Source: Rhizopus arrhizus
Taxonomy: Eukaryota; Mucoromycota; Mucoromycetes; Mucorales; Rhizopodaceae
Length of the DNA stretch: 64,000 bases
Assembly: GCA_024220505.1 (NCBI GenBank)
Contig: JAKZZE010000001.1
Span: 2,108,001-2,172,000 of the forward strand
Reading direction: 5' to 3'
Shown: piece after piece, positions 24,300-37,070 of the stretch
Layout: every line of letters starts with the position of its first letter
Numbering within the stretch: the stretch's first letter is position 1
Notes under the pieces: model-generated
Told to the model about the DNA's origin: nothing
Databases searched by the model: none
The model's input: the letters and a program-made list of their open reading frames with translations, nothing else
Program-made: the position numbers and the translations under genes

Positions 24300-27070
24300 T
24301 ATAATATTCAAAACATGGCACAATTAAAAAACCTTTTAAGCTCCTTCGACCCTGAAGAAGCTTTTATCTATTACGGCCGACTTCCTGTCGAGCGAAAATA
24401 TTTTCAACGGGCTTTTATTGAAACCACTTGAGATATTAGTAGCGATACCTACAAATGGCTTTGTTCATCAGGTCTTTTGATGAGAAAATCATTATAAAAA
24501 GCTACAGAACCTGCTTTCTAATGCACTGACAGCCTGTGTTCTAATTGAATGACTTCCCAAGATCTAGCCAGCCATACTTAGGGTGTAAAAGGAGCAGTGT
24601 CTTTCCTCTTGGATAAGTACTTAATATTTGCTTTATTAAAGATGGCGAATGCTTTGTTGATCTAGGTTATACTACAAGTGTCAATCAACATATTCAGCAA
24701 CCAAATTTTTCAGCCACTTGCCCAAATGATACATACAAAGATACTTTTGGCAACATTATTCTCATTATTGCCTCAGCTGAATTATGGAAATCAATTTTAA
24801 ACAAAAAAACCTTTTCCATTATGATAATCATCTTGCGAATACTTGTCTTGTTATCTCCAAATGGACAGCAAAAGAAAGCGTGTACGGCACAATCTAGTTT
24901 ACTTTCCTCGATATTTCTCTTTATTTACTTTTTATTTTCAGCTTATTTGAGGTATTTGCAGATAATAAAGCTGAGAAATAAAAAGGAAATAGTACTTGAA
25001 AACCTAGTGAATGAGTCTCCATGTAACCTCTTTATTAGATTTTAAGATGAGAGAGAGAACCCATTTAATCAAACCACGTCTTTACATAGGAAATAGAATT
25101 GTTCAGGAACCAAAGTGAATTCAAGATTAATTATTGAGCTTGCTGAACTATAAAATTTTTTATGTGATTAATATTGGTAAGAAGTTTTAAAGAATATGTA
25201 ATAATATTATGTATCCAGTACTTATTGTTCTTTATATAAGATTTGAGTAATCTCATACAAACAACAAGTATTTAATAAGGTAAATACGACAGAATGCACA
25301 AAGAAATGGGATCAGGCGAGGATACAAATTAAAAAAGTAACATGTACTTTTGCAATGAATTACACCAACTGGAGAAAGATGATCACCCACCAATTATAGA
25401 ATAACAGGAATCAATGCCTACGTAGCAAGTCTCCGTTGACTGTCAGGTTCAAAAAGCTACCTGTTTTAGATCAGTAAACAGCATCCTTACAACAGGAGCT
25501 TTCTAATACCCTAGCCTTAAAGGCTAGTGTTCTCTGGCAAGAAGCAGATGAGAATTCTGTCAAGTACTTGAATAAATTGTATCGCTAATGTACTATCGAA
25601 CAACATCTCACCACTCTATGAACTAATGACTTCAGATCCAGTAGAAGACCTCGATCAGCTGCTTCCCATTACTCAGAAATTCTATCAGCCTTTCTACACT
25701 ACAGACCCTGTAGATGATCATCAAGTAAAATTGTATCTTAATGAGACTCAAGGCTTGCTTCGACTAACTACAACACACAGTGACATCCTTCAGACTCCCA
25801 TCACCATTGTAGAGATTGTTCATGAAACAGTCCGTGTAGAAAATAAAGTCAGTAGCCTAGGGAAAGATGATTTTGGCTATGCCTTCTTCTACTAATTGTT
25901 TCAATGCCTCCCTTTATAACATTTGGTTCTGCAGGTATATAATCAAGCATTTAACTTTTATACATTTCCTACATCATGACAAGAATTGAAGGTGATATTA
26001 TTAGCTAAAAAAGACAATTTCATTGGCAGCATCTCTTACTATAATATCAGATTTCCAAATGGCATGATCATACTAAATCTCAACTACTTTGCTATTAGAT
26101 TTCCCTGTCATTCAATTTGTATCACAACGACAATATCTAGAATATCACCTACTTCAATATGCGAAGACTCAATGTAGAAAATACTCATAGCGATATCTAT
26201 CCTTTAGAGGACCCGTGGTTATAATCAACATTTCGATACGCTCAGTTATAATAGCCTATCACATCCGGTGGCCTTGGTCTATTAGATGCTATCGTTCAAT
26301 GTTACTGCCACCAAACCCGATGATTAAGATATTTGTTTTAATTTGATTATCCTATTTTCTGTAATCAAGTATATTTGAAAGGCTTTATTCACCGGCTTCA
26401 CTCCAGGGCACTGCATTGATACTATCTCTATTATTTCTCTTTCTGCGTTCATCATACTGTGTTTCTCTTGGTTCATTTATGTTTATGCTCTACAATACCA
26501 TGGGTACTTTTATTCAGAACGGTTCTTCTTTTGTTCTCTGACATTCCCATAGGTCACTGGTTATGAAGCTGTTAGTATTCAACATTACAGGCATATCTTT
26601 TTTCTTTTTCACTTACGATAGCACACTTCAATGAACCCGCTCTTTGCTGGGACCAGACTCTCCACTTCACTCTCGGTAATCCAATCGTCTAGTACGTAAT
26701 ATTCAACAACATATCGTCACTTTAACCAGCATGACATGAATCCTTATCTTGGATGTTTCTCAAGCTCCTGGTATTGTTCATGATTTTCCTTTTGTTTCTT
26801 GGCTTACTAGGTTTATTGGCTGACGATCTTTCCGTCTTCAGATATATCAGCAATCACAATTCGATATCTTACAACCCTGTTCATCTTCTGTCTTATCTTC
26901 TGCCAGATGGATTCAGCTCTGGTCTCTCAAAATTACGTCTGAGGTTATATCACTTTGCTTTCGGTTTCTTCACGTAAGCTACGCTGTCAAGAAACTGTGT
27001 CCCACTTTGATCCTGATGTTTTGCCCGTTTGCAGATTGTATCCAAAGATGCTCGATGCTCGAAATTAGCA
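24300..27070 (+). mobile_element. Decayed non-LTR retrotransposon (LINE), ORF1-like plus reverse transcriptase remains
   Basis: The plus strand carries protein-like stretches in all three frames, broken by many stops and shifts. At about 24315 a short ATG-started piece (MAQLKNLLSSFDPEEAFIYY) is compatible with an ORF1 start. At 25500-26180 the linker and N-terminal part of a LINE reverse transcriptase can be followed: ALKASVLWQEAD, then VEDLDQLLPITQKFYQPFY, DDFGYAFFY, then VYNQAFNFYTFPTS and VILLAKKDN (the fingers region preceding the first catalytic Asp). Beyond 26.2 kb the similarity becomes too weak to name blocks. No poly(A) tail or target-site duplication was found. Family assignment rests on the RT linker and fingers only. 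Confidence 0.6.
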
Positions 27071-27315
27071 GGCAAACAATTAAAATTTTATTTTTAAGAT
27101 GCAGGTTTATTATCATTTTATGAACAAACTAATAATACTGACACAGTTGACAGTCTTTTTTAAATATTTTTTATTATTCCATATTCATATAAATTGGAGA
27201 GGGGAATAAATGATGATGTGAAAAAAATGCAAGACAATAGAAAAAATGTATAATACAAATGCCAAAATCTGAGCAAATTAAAGCACACTGAACTTTATCC
27301 AATGTCTTCATTATT

Positions 27316-30300
27316 TTACTTTTTTGATGATTTCTTTGCTTCTACCATCATGTGTGCTGATTGTGGTGCAAACTTCTTTATCGCTGCAATTAATTCAGGG
27401 AATCTTAATGGTTTAGTCACATATTCATCCTATTGAATCACGTATCAGTAAAAGGTATACATCAATCACCAATCTCTTGTAAACTTACCATGCCTGCCTC
27501 AAGGCACTTTTCTCTATCGCCAATCATAGCATGAGCTGTTAAAGCGATAATAGGTATATGTCTATTTGAAGCAGATGTCTTTTCAATTTCTCTAATCTTC
27601 TGCGTGGCTTCAAATCCACCCATGACAGGCATCTGCACATCCATAAGAATCAAGTCAAAGTATTGTGATTCATAAGCTTCCACTGCCAATTTACCATTCG
27701 CTACCACTGAGACGTGATGGCCAAACTTTTCTAAAATTCTGACGGCCAGTTTTTGATTTACATCATTATCTTCAGCTAATAACACTTCAAGAGGTACAGT
27801 TTTGGATGCATCACTGGGCAAAGCAACATGACTTTCTAAGGCAGGTAACATCACGTCAGATATATCGGCCATATTTTGAGGTGCATTGATATAGCCAGTG
27901 ATACCAAGATCGATACATAGCTTCATGTTGAGATGATGTACTTCAGGAGCAATTAAGACAATAGGTGTGTAGCGCAGTGGTACAATTTCACGAATCTTTT
28001 CAGCTAGTGACATTCTATCAATGATCACAGTGTCAAAGAAGGGTGCATGTTTGCTCTTGTTGGAATTTGCATTAGCAATTGCAGTTGCTTCCTCAATGTC
28101 TAACACTCGGTAGGGCTTCAGTCCTAATCTAGTAATTTTTTGCATTACACCGGTCTGGTCATTCATAGTATCTACAAATAGAATACGTCTATTCCTGAAA
28201 CGACGGATCTTGTCCATCACTTCCCGTTCGTTGACATTAAAACGAAGAAGATGAACTGTAAAGAAAAATTCAGAGCCTCTTCCATATTGTGATTCAACCC
28301 ATAAATCGCCACCCATGAGTCGAACAAGGTGTCTGGAAATAGATAATCCTAAACCAGTACCACCATATTCACGACTAATGAAAAACATATAAAGATGAAT
28401 AACATTCTTTGAATTTCAATGATCAACTTACGTAGTACTACCATCAGCTTGACAGAAAGTGTCAAAGATAACGTGAAGTTTATCTTCTTGAATACCAATA
28501 CCTGTGTCGCTCACACACAACTCTAATCTAACAAAATTTTCGCCCATATTAACAGCTCTTGTACGAAGGACCACTTCACCTCGAGTAGTAAATTTGACAG
28601 CATTACCGATCAGGTTTGTAATCACTTGTCTAAGTCTAAGGGGATCACCAATCACTTGGTCTGGAATAGATTGATCAACATGATAAATCAAATCAAGTTT
28701 CTTTTGGTTTGCCTTGACAGCCAACGTCTTTAGAACACTAAAAATGGCGGAGCGGAGTGAAAACGGGATCGTTTCAATGTTCATTCGACCTGCTTCAATC
28801 TTTGAAATATCCAATATGTCATCAATAATTGTCAACAAGCTATTGGCTAAACTAGATACAATCATCAAGTTTTCTCTCTGTTGTCGAGTAAGCTCGGTCT
28901 CTAATGTCAGGGATGTCATACCAATAATACCGTTCATAGGCGTTCTAATCTCGTGACTCATATTAGCCAAGAACTCACTCTTTGATCTGTTGGCCAATTC
29001 AGCCGCTTCTCTAGCCAGTCTGTTCTTTTGAATAGCATCACGGAGCGATCCCACCATTTGATTAATCTTTGTCTTTAAAGAATCCATTTCACCCGAGGCC
29101 TCAACCGTAATTAATTGAGAAAAGTCATTTTCCGTGGTAGCAGCAGTAGCAATATTGGCAAATGCACGCACTTGTGACGTGAGATTTGAAGCCATTGTAT
29201 TCACATTACTTGTAATCTCGCGCCAGACACCTTCCACATCCATTACTTGCGCTTGAACACCCAGTTTACCTTCTATACCTACTTCACGCGCCACTCGTGT
29301 CACTTCTGAAGCAAATGAGCTTAGTTGATCCACCATAGTATTAATCGTATTCTTAAGCTCAGCAATTTCACCGTGTACCTCAACCTCAATTTTCTTCGAG
29401 AGATCACCTTGGGCGACAGCCTTACATACAGCAGCAATAGCACGAAGTTGATCCGTAAGATTGCTTGCCATCAGGTTCACATTATCTGTCAAGTCTTTCC
29501 AAGTACCGTCTACACCCACAATCGTAGCTTGACCTCCTAGTTTGCCTTCTGTACCTACTTCACGCGCCACGCGTGTTACTTCTGCTGCAAACACACGTAA
29601 CTGATCCACCATGTCATTTACAGTTTCCCTAAACAAAATTGTATTAGATTTTATACACTTTTAATAAACAACGGTAACACATTTACTTCAACTCGCGAAT
29701 TTCACCTCTAGTCTCTACTTCAATCTTCTTTGACAAGTCTCCGAGGGCAACAGCCTTGGTCACTTCAGCAATCGAACGCACCTGAGTCGTTAAGTTGGCA
29801 GCCATGATGTTTACATTATCCGTTAGATCCTTCCATGTACCAGCAACACCTCGGACGTTAGCTTGACCACCTAACTTGCCTTCTGTGCCTACTTCACGAG
29901 CCACACGTGTAACTTCAGACGAGAATTCTCTTAGTTGATCCACCATAGAATTCACTGTAATCTTGAGCTCCAGGATCTCACCGCGTACTTCTACATGAAT
30001 CTTTTTCGATAGATCACCATTAGCAACCGCCTTTGTTACTTCAGCAATCGAACGCACTTGAGAGGTAAGATTAGCAGCCATGTTGTTTACATTGTCTGTC
30101 AAGTCGAGCCATGTGCCGGCAACTCCTTGTACAACAGCTTGCCCACCAAGCTTACCCTCTGTGCCTACTTCTTTTGATACACGAGTGACTTCAGAGGCAA
30201 AGATACGTAATTGATCCACCATGTTGTTCACAATGTTTTTTAGGTCCAAAATTTCTCCACCACTCTCTACTTCGATCTTCTTGGAAAGGTCACCAAGAGC

Positions 30301-33300
30301 TACTGCTTTGGTCACTTCAGCAATAGATCTAACTTGGTTCGTCAGATTAGCAGCCATGATGTTCACATTGTCAGTCAAGTCGAGCCATGTACCAGCAACA
30401 CCTTCCACCATCGCTTGTCCTCCAAGCTTACCCTCTGTGCCTACTTCTTTTGACACACGAGTAACTTCAGAAGCAAAGATACGTAGCTGGTCTACCATAC
30501 CATTGACTATCGTTTTCAGCTCTAATATCTCCCCACCACTCTCTACTTCGATCTTCTTGGAAAGGTCACCAAGAGCTACTGCTTTGGTCACTTCAGCAAT
30601 AGATCTAACTTGGTTCGTCAAATTAGCAGCCATGATGTTCACATTGTCAGTCAAGTCGAGCCATGTACCAGCAACACCTTCCACCATCGCTTGTCCTCCA
30701 AGCTTACCCTCTGTGCCTACTTCCTTGGCAACACGCGTTACTTCGGATGCAAACACACGAAGTTGATCCACCATGTCATTCACCGTGTCTTTTAGATCCA
30801 AGATTTCTCCACTTGTCTCGACTTCGATCTTCTTGGATAAATCACCCTTTGCAACAGCCTTTGTTACTTGTGCAATAGAACGTACTTGCGTTGTAAGATT
30901 GGCAGCCATGGTATTTACATTATCTGTAAGGTCCATCCATGTACCAGCAACACCTCGGACGTTAGCTTGACCACCTAACTTGCCTTCTGTGCCTACTTCA
31001 CGAGCCACACGTGTAACTTCAGACGAGAATTCCCTTAGTTGATCCACCATAGAATTCACTGTAATCTTGAGCTCCAGGATCTCACCGCGTACTTCTACAT
31101 GAATCTTTTTCGATAGATCACCATTAGCAACCGCCTTTGTTACTTCAGCAATCGAACGCACTTGAGAGGTAAGATTAGCAGCCATGTTGTTTACATTGTC
31201 TGTCAAGTCGAGCCATGTGCCGGCAACTCCCTGTACAACAGCTTGCCCACCAAGCTTTCCTTCTGTGCCTACTTCTTTTGACACACGAGTAACTTCAGAG
31301 GCAAATACTCTCAGCTGATCCACCATACCATTGACTATCGTTTTCAGCTCTAATATCTCTCCACCACTCTCTACTTCGATCTTCTTGGAGAGATCACCAA
31401 GAGCTACTGCTTTGGTCACTTCAGCAATAGATCTAACTTGGTTCGTCAAATTAGCAGCCATGATGTTCACATTGTCAGTCAAGTCGAGCCATGTACCAGC
31501 AACACCTTCTACCATCGCTTGTCCTCCAAGCTTACCCTCTGTGCCTACTTCCTTGGCAACACGCGTTACTTCGGATGCAAACACACGAAGTTGATCCACC
31601 ATGTCATTCACCGTGTCTTTTAGATCCAAGATTTCTCCACTTGTCTCGACTTCGATCTTCTTGGATAAATCACCCTTTGCAACAGCCTTTGTTACTTGTG
31701 CAATAGAACGTACTTGCGTTGTAAGATTGGCAGCCATGGTATTTACATTATCTGTAAGGTCCATCCATGTACCAGCAACACCTCGGACGTTAGCTTGACC
31801 ACCTAACTTGCCTTCTGTGCCTACTTCACGAGCCACACGTGTAACTTCAGACGAGAATTCTCTTAGTTGATCCACCATAGAATTCACTGTAATCTTGAGC
31901 TCCAGGATCTCACCGCGTACTTCTACATGAATCTTTTTCGATAGATCACCATTAGCAACCGCCTTTGTTACTTCAGCAATCGAACGCACTTGAGAGGTAA
32001 GATTAGCAGCCATGTTGTTTACATTGTCTGTCAAGTCGAGCCATGTGCCGGCAACTCCTTGTACAACAGCTTGCCCACCAAGCTTACCCTCTGTGCCTAC
32101 TTCTTTTGATACACGAGTGACTTCAGAGGCAAAGATACGTAATTGATCCACCATGTTGTTCACAATGTTTTTTAGGTCCAAAATTTCTCCACCACTCTCT
32201 ACTTCGATCTTCTTGGAAAGGTCACCAAGAGCTACTGCTTTGGTCACTTCAGCAATAGATCTAACTTGGTTCGTCAGATTAGCAGCCATGATGTTCACAT
32301 TGTCAGTCAAGTCGAGCCATGTACCAGCAACACCTTCCACCATCGCTTGTCCTCCAAGCTTACCCTCTGTGCCTACTTCTTTTGACACACGAGTAACTTC
32401 AGAAGCAAAGATACGTAGCTGGTCTACCATACCATTGACTATCGTTTTCAGCTCTAATATCTCCCCACCACTCTCTACTTCGATCTTCTTGGAAAGGTCA
32501 CCAAGAGCTACTGCTTTGGTCACTTCAGCAATAGATCTAACTTGGTTCGTCAAATTAGCAGCCATGATGTTCACATTGTCAGTCAAGTCGAGCCATGTAC
32601 CAGCAACACCTTCCACCATCGCTTGTCCTCCAAGCTTACCCTCTGTGCCTACTTCTTTTGACACACGAGTAACTTCAGAAGCAAAGATACGTAGCTGGTC
32701 TACCATACCATTGACTATCGTTTTCAGCTCTAATATCTCCCCACCACTCTCTACTTCGATCTTCTTGGAAAGGTCACCAAGAGCTACTGCTTTGGTCACT
32801 TCAGCAATAGATCTAACTTGGTTCGTCAGATTAGCAGCCATGATGTTCACATTGTCAGTCAAGTCGAGCCATGTACCAGCAACACCTTCCACCATCGCTT
32901 GTCCTCCAAGCTTACCCTCTGTGCCTACTTCCTTGGCAACACGCGTTACTTCGGATGCAAACACACGAAGTTGATCCACCATGTCATTCACCGTGTCTTT
33001 TAGATCCAAGATTTCTCCACTTGTCTCGACTTCGATCTTCTTGGATAAATCACCCTTTGCAACAGCCTTTGTTACTTGTGCAATAGAACGTACTTGCGTT
33101 GTAAGATTGGCAGCCATGGTATTTACATTATCTGTAAGGTCCATCCATGTACCAGCAACACCTCGGACGTTAGCTTGACCACCTAACTTGCCTTCTGTGC
33201 CTACTTCACGAGCCACACGCGTAACTTCAGACGAGAACTCTCTTAGCTGATCCACCATAGAATTCACTGTAATCTTGAGCTCCAGGATCTCACCGCGTAC

Positions 33301-36300
33301 TTCTACATGAATCTTTTTCGATAGATCACCATTAGCAACCGCCTTTGTTACTTCAGCAATCGAACGCACTTGAGAGGTAAGATTAGCAGCCATGTTGTTT
33401 ACATTGTCTGTCAAGTCGAGCCATGTGCCGGCAACTCCTTGTACAACAGCTTGCCCACCAAGCTTTCCTTCTGTGCCTACTTCTTTTGACACACGAGTAA
33501 CTTCAGAGGCAAATACTCTCAGCTGATCCACCATACCATTGACTATCGTTTTCAGCTCTAATATCTCTCCACCACTCTCTACTTCGATCTTCTTGGAGAG
33601 ATCACCAAGAGCTACTGCTTTGGTCACTTCAGCAATAGATCTAACTTGGTTCGTCAAATTAGCAGCCATGATGTTCACATTGTCAGTCAAGTCGAGCCAT
33701 GTACCAGCAACACCTTCCACCATCGCTTGTCCTCCAAGCTTACCCTCTGTGCCTACTTCCTTGGCAACACGCGTTACTTCGGATGCAAACACACGAAGTT
33801 GATCCACCATGTCATTCACCGTGTCTTTTAGATCCAAGATTTCTCCACTTGTCTCGACTTCGATCTTCTTGGACAAGTCACCCTTTGCAACAGCCTTTGT
33901 TACTTGTGCAATAGAACGTACTTGCGTTGTAAGATTGGCAGCCATGGTATTTACATTATCTGTAAGGTCCATCCATGTACCAGCAACACCTCGGACATTG
34001 GCTTGGCCACCTAACTTGCCTTCTGTGCCTACTTCACGAGCCACACGCGTAACTTCAGACGAGAACTCTCTTAGCTGATCCACCATAGAATTGACAATAT
34101 TTTTCAAATCAAGGATTTCACCACCGCTTTCAACTTCAATTTTCTTTGACAGGTCCCCGAGAGCAACAGCTTTAGTCACTTCAGCGATTGAACGCACTTG
34201 ATTGGTCAAATTAGTAGCCATATGGTTTACATTGTCTGTTAGATCCATCCAGGTTCCATCCACATTGGGTACGAGAGCCTGGCCACCGAGCTTACCGTCC
34301 GTTCCTACTTCTTTAGCTACTCGAGTGACTTCGGCCGCAAAGACATTGAGCTGATCGACCATGTTATTGACAGTATTTTTTAGATCCAATATTTCTCCCT
34401 GAGTCTCGACATAGATCTTTTTTGACAAGTCGCCTCTTGCAACAGCCTTAGTGACTTCTGCAATGGACCGCACCTGAGTTGTCAAATTGGCAGCCATGGT
34501 ATTCACATTATCCGTCAGATCCTTCCAAGTACCACTGACGGTGGGCACAATTGCCTCACCACCCAACTTGCCCTCTGTTCCGACCTCACGAGCGACCCTG
34601 GTCACCTCAGAGGCAAAGACTCTCAATTGATCCACCATGTTATTGACCGTGTCCTTCAAATCCGAAATTTCACCCGAGACAGTCACCTGAATCTTTTTAG
34701 AGAGATCACCATTTGCAACGGCTTTGGTCACGACAGCGATCGAGCGTACTTGAGTCGTCAAGTTGGTTGCCATTGTATTCACATTATCCGTTAGATCTTT
34801 CCATGTCCCGTCAACATTCGGCACCCTGGCCTGACCTCCAAGTTTTCCTTCCGTGCCAACTTCACGGGCAACTCGAGTGACCTCAGAAGCAAAGACTCTG
34901 AGCTGGTCGACCATCATATTGACCGTATTTTTTAGATCCAAGATTTCTCCACGAGTTTCGACTTCAATCTTTTTGAGAGATCACCCATAGCGACGGCTTT
35001 GGTCACTTCAGCAATTGAGCGTACTTGAGTTGTTAGATTGGCAGCCATAGTATTCACATTGTCCGTCAAATCTTTCCAAGTACCACCTACATCTTTGACT
35101 ACCGCTTGACCTCCCAATTTGCCTTCAACACCGACTTCAAGTGACACACGTCTGACTTCTGCAGAAAATAGAATCAATTGGTCCACCTTGAATGGGGTTA
35201 GTCTCCAGTTGAATTTAAAACCTTAAAATGACTATCCTTACCATTTTATTCATTGTATTTTTCAATTCAAGTACTTCCCCTTGTGCATTAGCTTTGACTT
35301 TTTTGGATAAATCACCTTGTGCCACCGCCTTTGCGACAACAGCAATATCTCTTACTTGGTTTGTGATTTTAGATGCCATCATGTTCACATTATCTGTCAA
35401 GTCTTTCCAAGTACCACCCACATCCTTGACAATAGCTTGGCCACCCAAAATACCTTCTGTACCTACTTCCAGTGACACTCGTGTGACTTCTGTAGCAAAT
35501 ATAGACAACTAATAAACAAATAAGTATAAACAATGTACTCTAAAGAAGCATCTTCTTACTTGATCCACCATCGTATTAATCGTATTTTTCAAATCCAACA
35601 TTTCACCTCTCACTTCAACTGTAACCTTTTTAGTTAAATCACCCCGAGCTACTGATTTTGAAACTTGGGCAATATCTCTCACTTGATTCGTAAGATTAGC
35701 AGCCATTGTGTTCACGTTATCTGTCAATTCTTTCCAAATTCCGTCTGCACCTTGAACTTTGGCTTGAGCACCTAATTTTCCTTCGGTACCTACTTCATGA
35801 GCGACTCTGGATACTTCAGAAGCAAATATGTTTAATTGATTGACTGGGATGATGAAAATGGGTTAATTATCAACACTTCCTTATGATTGCTCTATAATTA
35901 CCCATTGTATTAAATGTGTTCTTGAGTAATAACGTTTCACCTTTAACAGGCACTGTCATAGCTTTACTAAGGTCGCCCTTTGCAATTGCTGTTGATACAT
36001 CAGCAATATCCCTTACTTGTTCCAAATGATTTCTCGTCATCTTGTTCAAATTAACTACAAAATCCAACCATAAACCTTTCATTTCCTTTCCGCAGCGAGC
36101 CTGAACACCCAATTTTCCTTTGACGGCTGTTTCATGAGCGACATAATTTACTTCATCCGCAATGATCTGTAAACGATCAAGCATGGCATTGACGGCATTC
36201 TTGAGAGTATTGATAGGAGCATGAGATTCAAAATCGAGAGAGGTACAACGTTGATGGCGGCAGGTGATTCGGCAAGAGAGGTCACCGTTAAAGACGCAGG

Positions 36301-37070
36301 AGGCGACCTTGACGGCTTGAATGACACAATCAGGACAGACAATATTATCTGAACTGGTTTCGACAGTGGCAGCAGGGAAATTTAAGATGGGAGGAGAGAG
36401 TGTGGAACCGAAATAGACAGGATAAACATTAGCAGTAGATGAGATGTTGAAAGGAGGTGCAGATACAGAACTAGTGCTTTGAGATGTTACGAGGCCAGCT
36501 GAATCAATGAAATTATTGGTATTGTTATTAGTGTTTTTACTTGTAGATGCTATAAGCATAAGTTAATATCATAATTCATCCTATCATTCTCTCCTTACCA
36601 AAATAACCTTCATGTATTGTTTCACGATATGTACTTTCTAACTTTTCAAGTAAAGAAGAATCATGAACTGAAGTTAACTCATCCTCAGGTGTACCTTGAT
36701 GCTCTTGACTTGCGATAGTTGATTTTGAATCCTCGTGATCATGGGAAGTAAATAATTGATGCTGTTGTTGAATCATGATACGACACCTTAAGTTCTCTGT
36801 TTCTAATTGCAATTGACGCTGAGCTATTTTCCTTAAATTCAAATCAAGCTGTTTGAGTAACTCAGCATCTTGTTCATTTAATTGACTTAATAAAGGATTG
36901 GATTCTATTGAATTTGACAAACAATGATCTATATTTCCTTGTTCTATATTCTGTACAAGACCGTGCACATAAGACAATACGTTCATCTCTTCTTTTGTTT
37001 CGTCTCGAAGCTTTTTTGTATTGGATTGATTATGATTATTATTATTGTCTTCAACAAAAGAACGTTTCAT
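27316..37070 (-). CDS. Hybrid histidine kinase, group III (Nik1/OS-1) type, with about 26 HAMP units
   Basis: A soluble sensor kinase of the family that feeds osmotic and fungicide signals into the HOG MAPK phosphorelay. Eight exons: 36599-37070, 35902-36549, 35560-35843, 35242-35508, 29687-35186, 28432-29628, 27489-28374 and 27316-27429. With one base restored at 34970-34974 they sum to 9369 nt, or 3122 aa. Order: Asn-rich, coiled N-terminus (1-250), about 26 units of 92 residues (GDLSKKI..LKxTVNxMVDQL), H-box [15 protein letters not shown] (His near residue 2615), N-box [12 protein letters not shown]-boxes DTGIGI and [10 protein letters not shown], a degenerate receiver-like segment ([10 protein letters not shown]), and a true receiver ([28 protein letters not shown]). 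Group III kinases normally have roughly 5-10 HAMP units. There is no membrane segment. The window does not show its partners. Confidence 0.94.
29040..36310 (-). repeat. Array of about 26 HAMP units (276-bp period) inside the histidine kinase
   Basis: Each unit encodes about 92 residues with the frame VAGTWxDLTDNVNxMAANL, then QVRSIAxVTKAVAxGDLS, then LKxTVNxMVDQLRxFASEV. Five cores lie upstream of the large exon run (36.3-34.95 kb), 19 lie in the uninterrupted 29.69-34.94 kb stretch, and two lie after the next intron (28.9-29.6 kb). The outer units have diverged and are separated by introns. The inner 16 are near-identical and intron-free. Confidence 0.92.
29687..34100 (-). repeat. Recently homogenised higher-order tandem block of 16 HAMP units
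   Basis: Reading in the sense direction, unit types by linker (A = ANVRG, B = AMVEG, C = AVVQG) run A B C A B B B C, then A B C A B B C, then A. This is an 8-unit block (2208 bp, about 34100-31893) followed by a 7-unit block (1932 bp, about 31892-29961) that differs by loss or gain of one B unit. Long stretches are identical at third codon positions between blocks. This indicates unequal exchange or gene conversion, or an assembly effect. Confidence 0.88.

Noticed and set aside
30221..34078. Several open frames of 60-273 codons on the plus strand across the kinase array, rich in Ser/Pro/Thr
   Set aside because: They repeat with the HAMP period and are antisense shadows of the repeat. No start context, no independent coding signal.
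29687..34100. CRISPR-like or satellite array
   Set aside because: The repeats are contiguous 276-bp coding units without spacers, in one frame, in a fungal gene.
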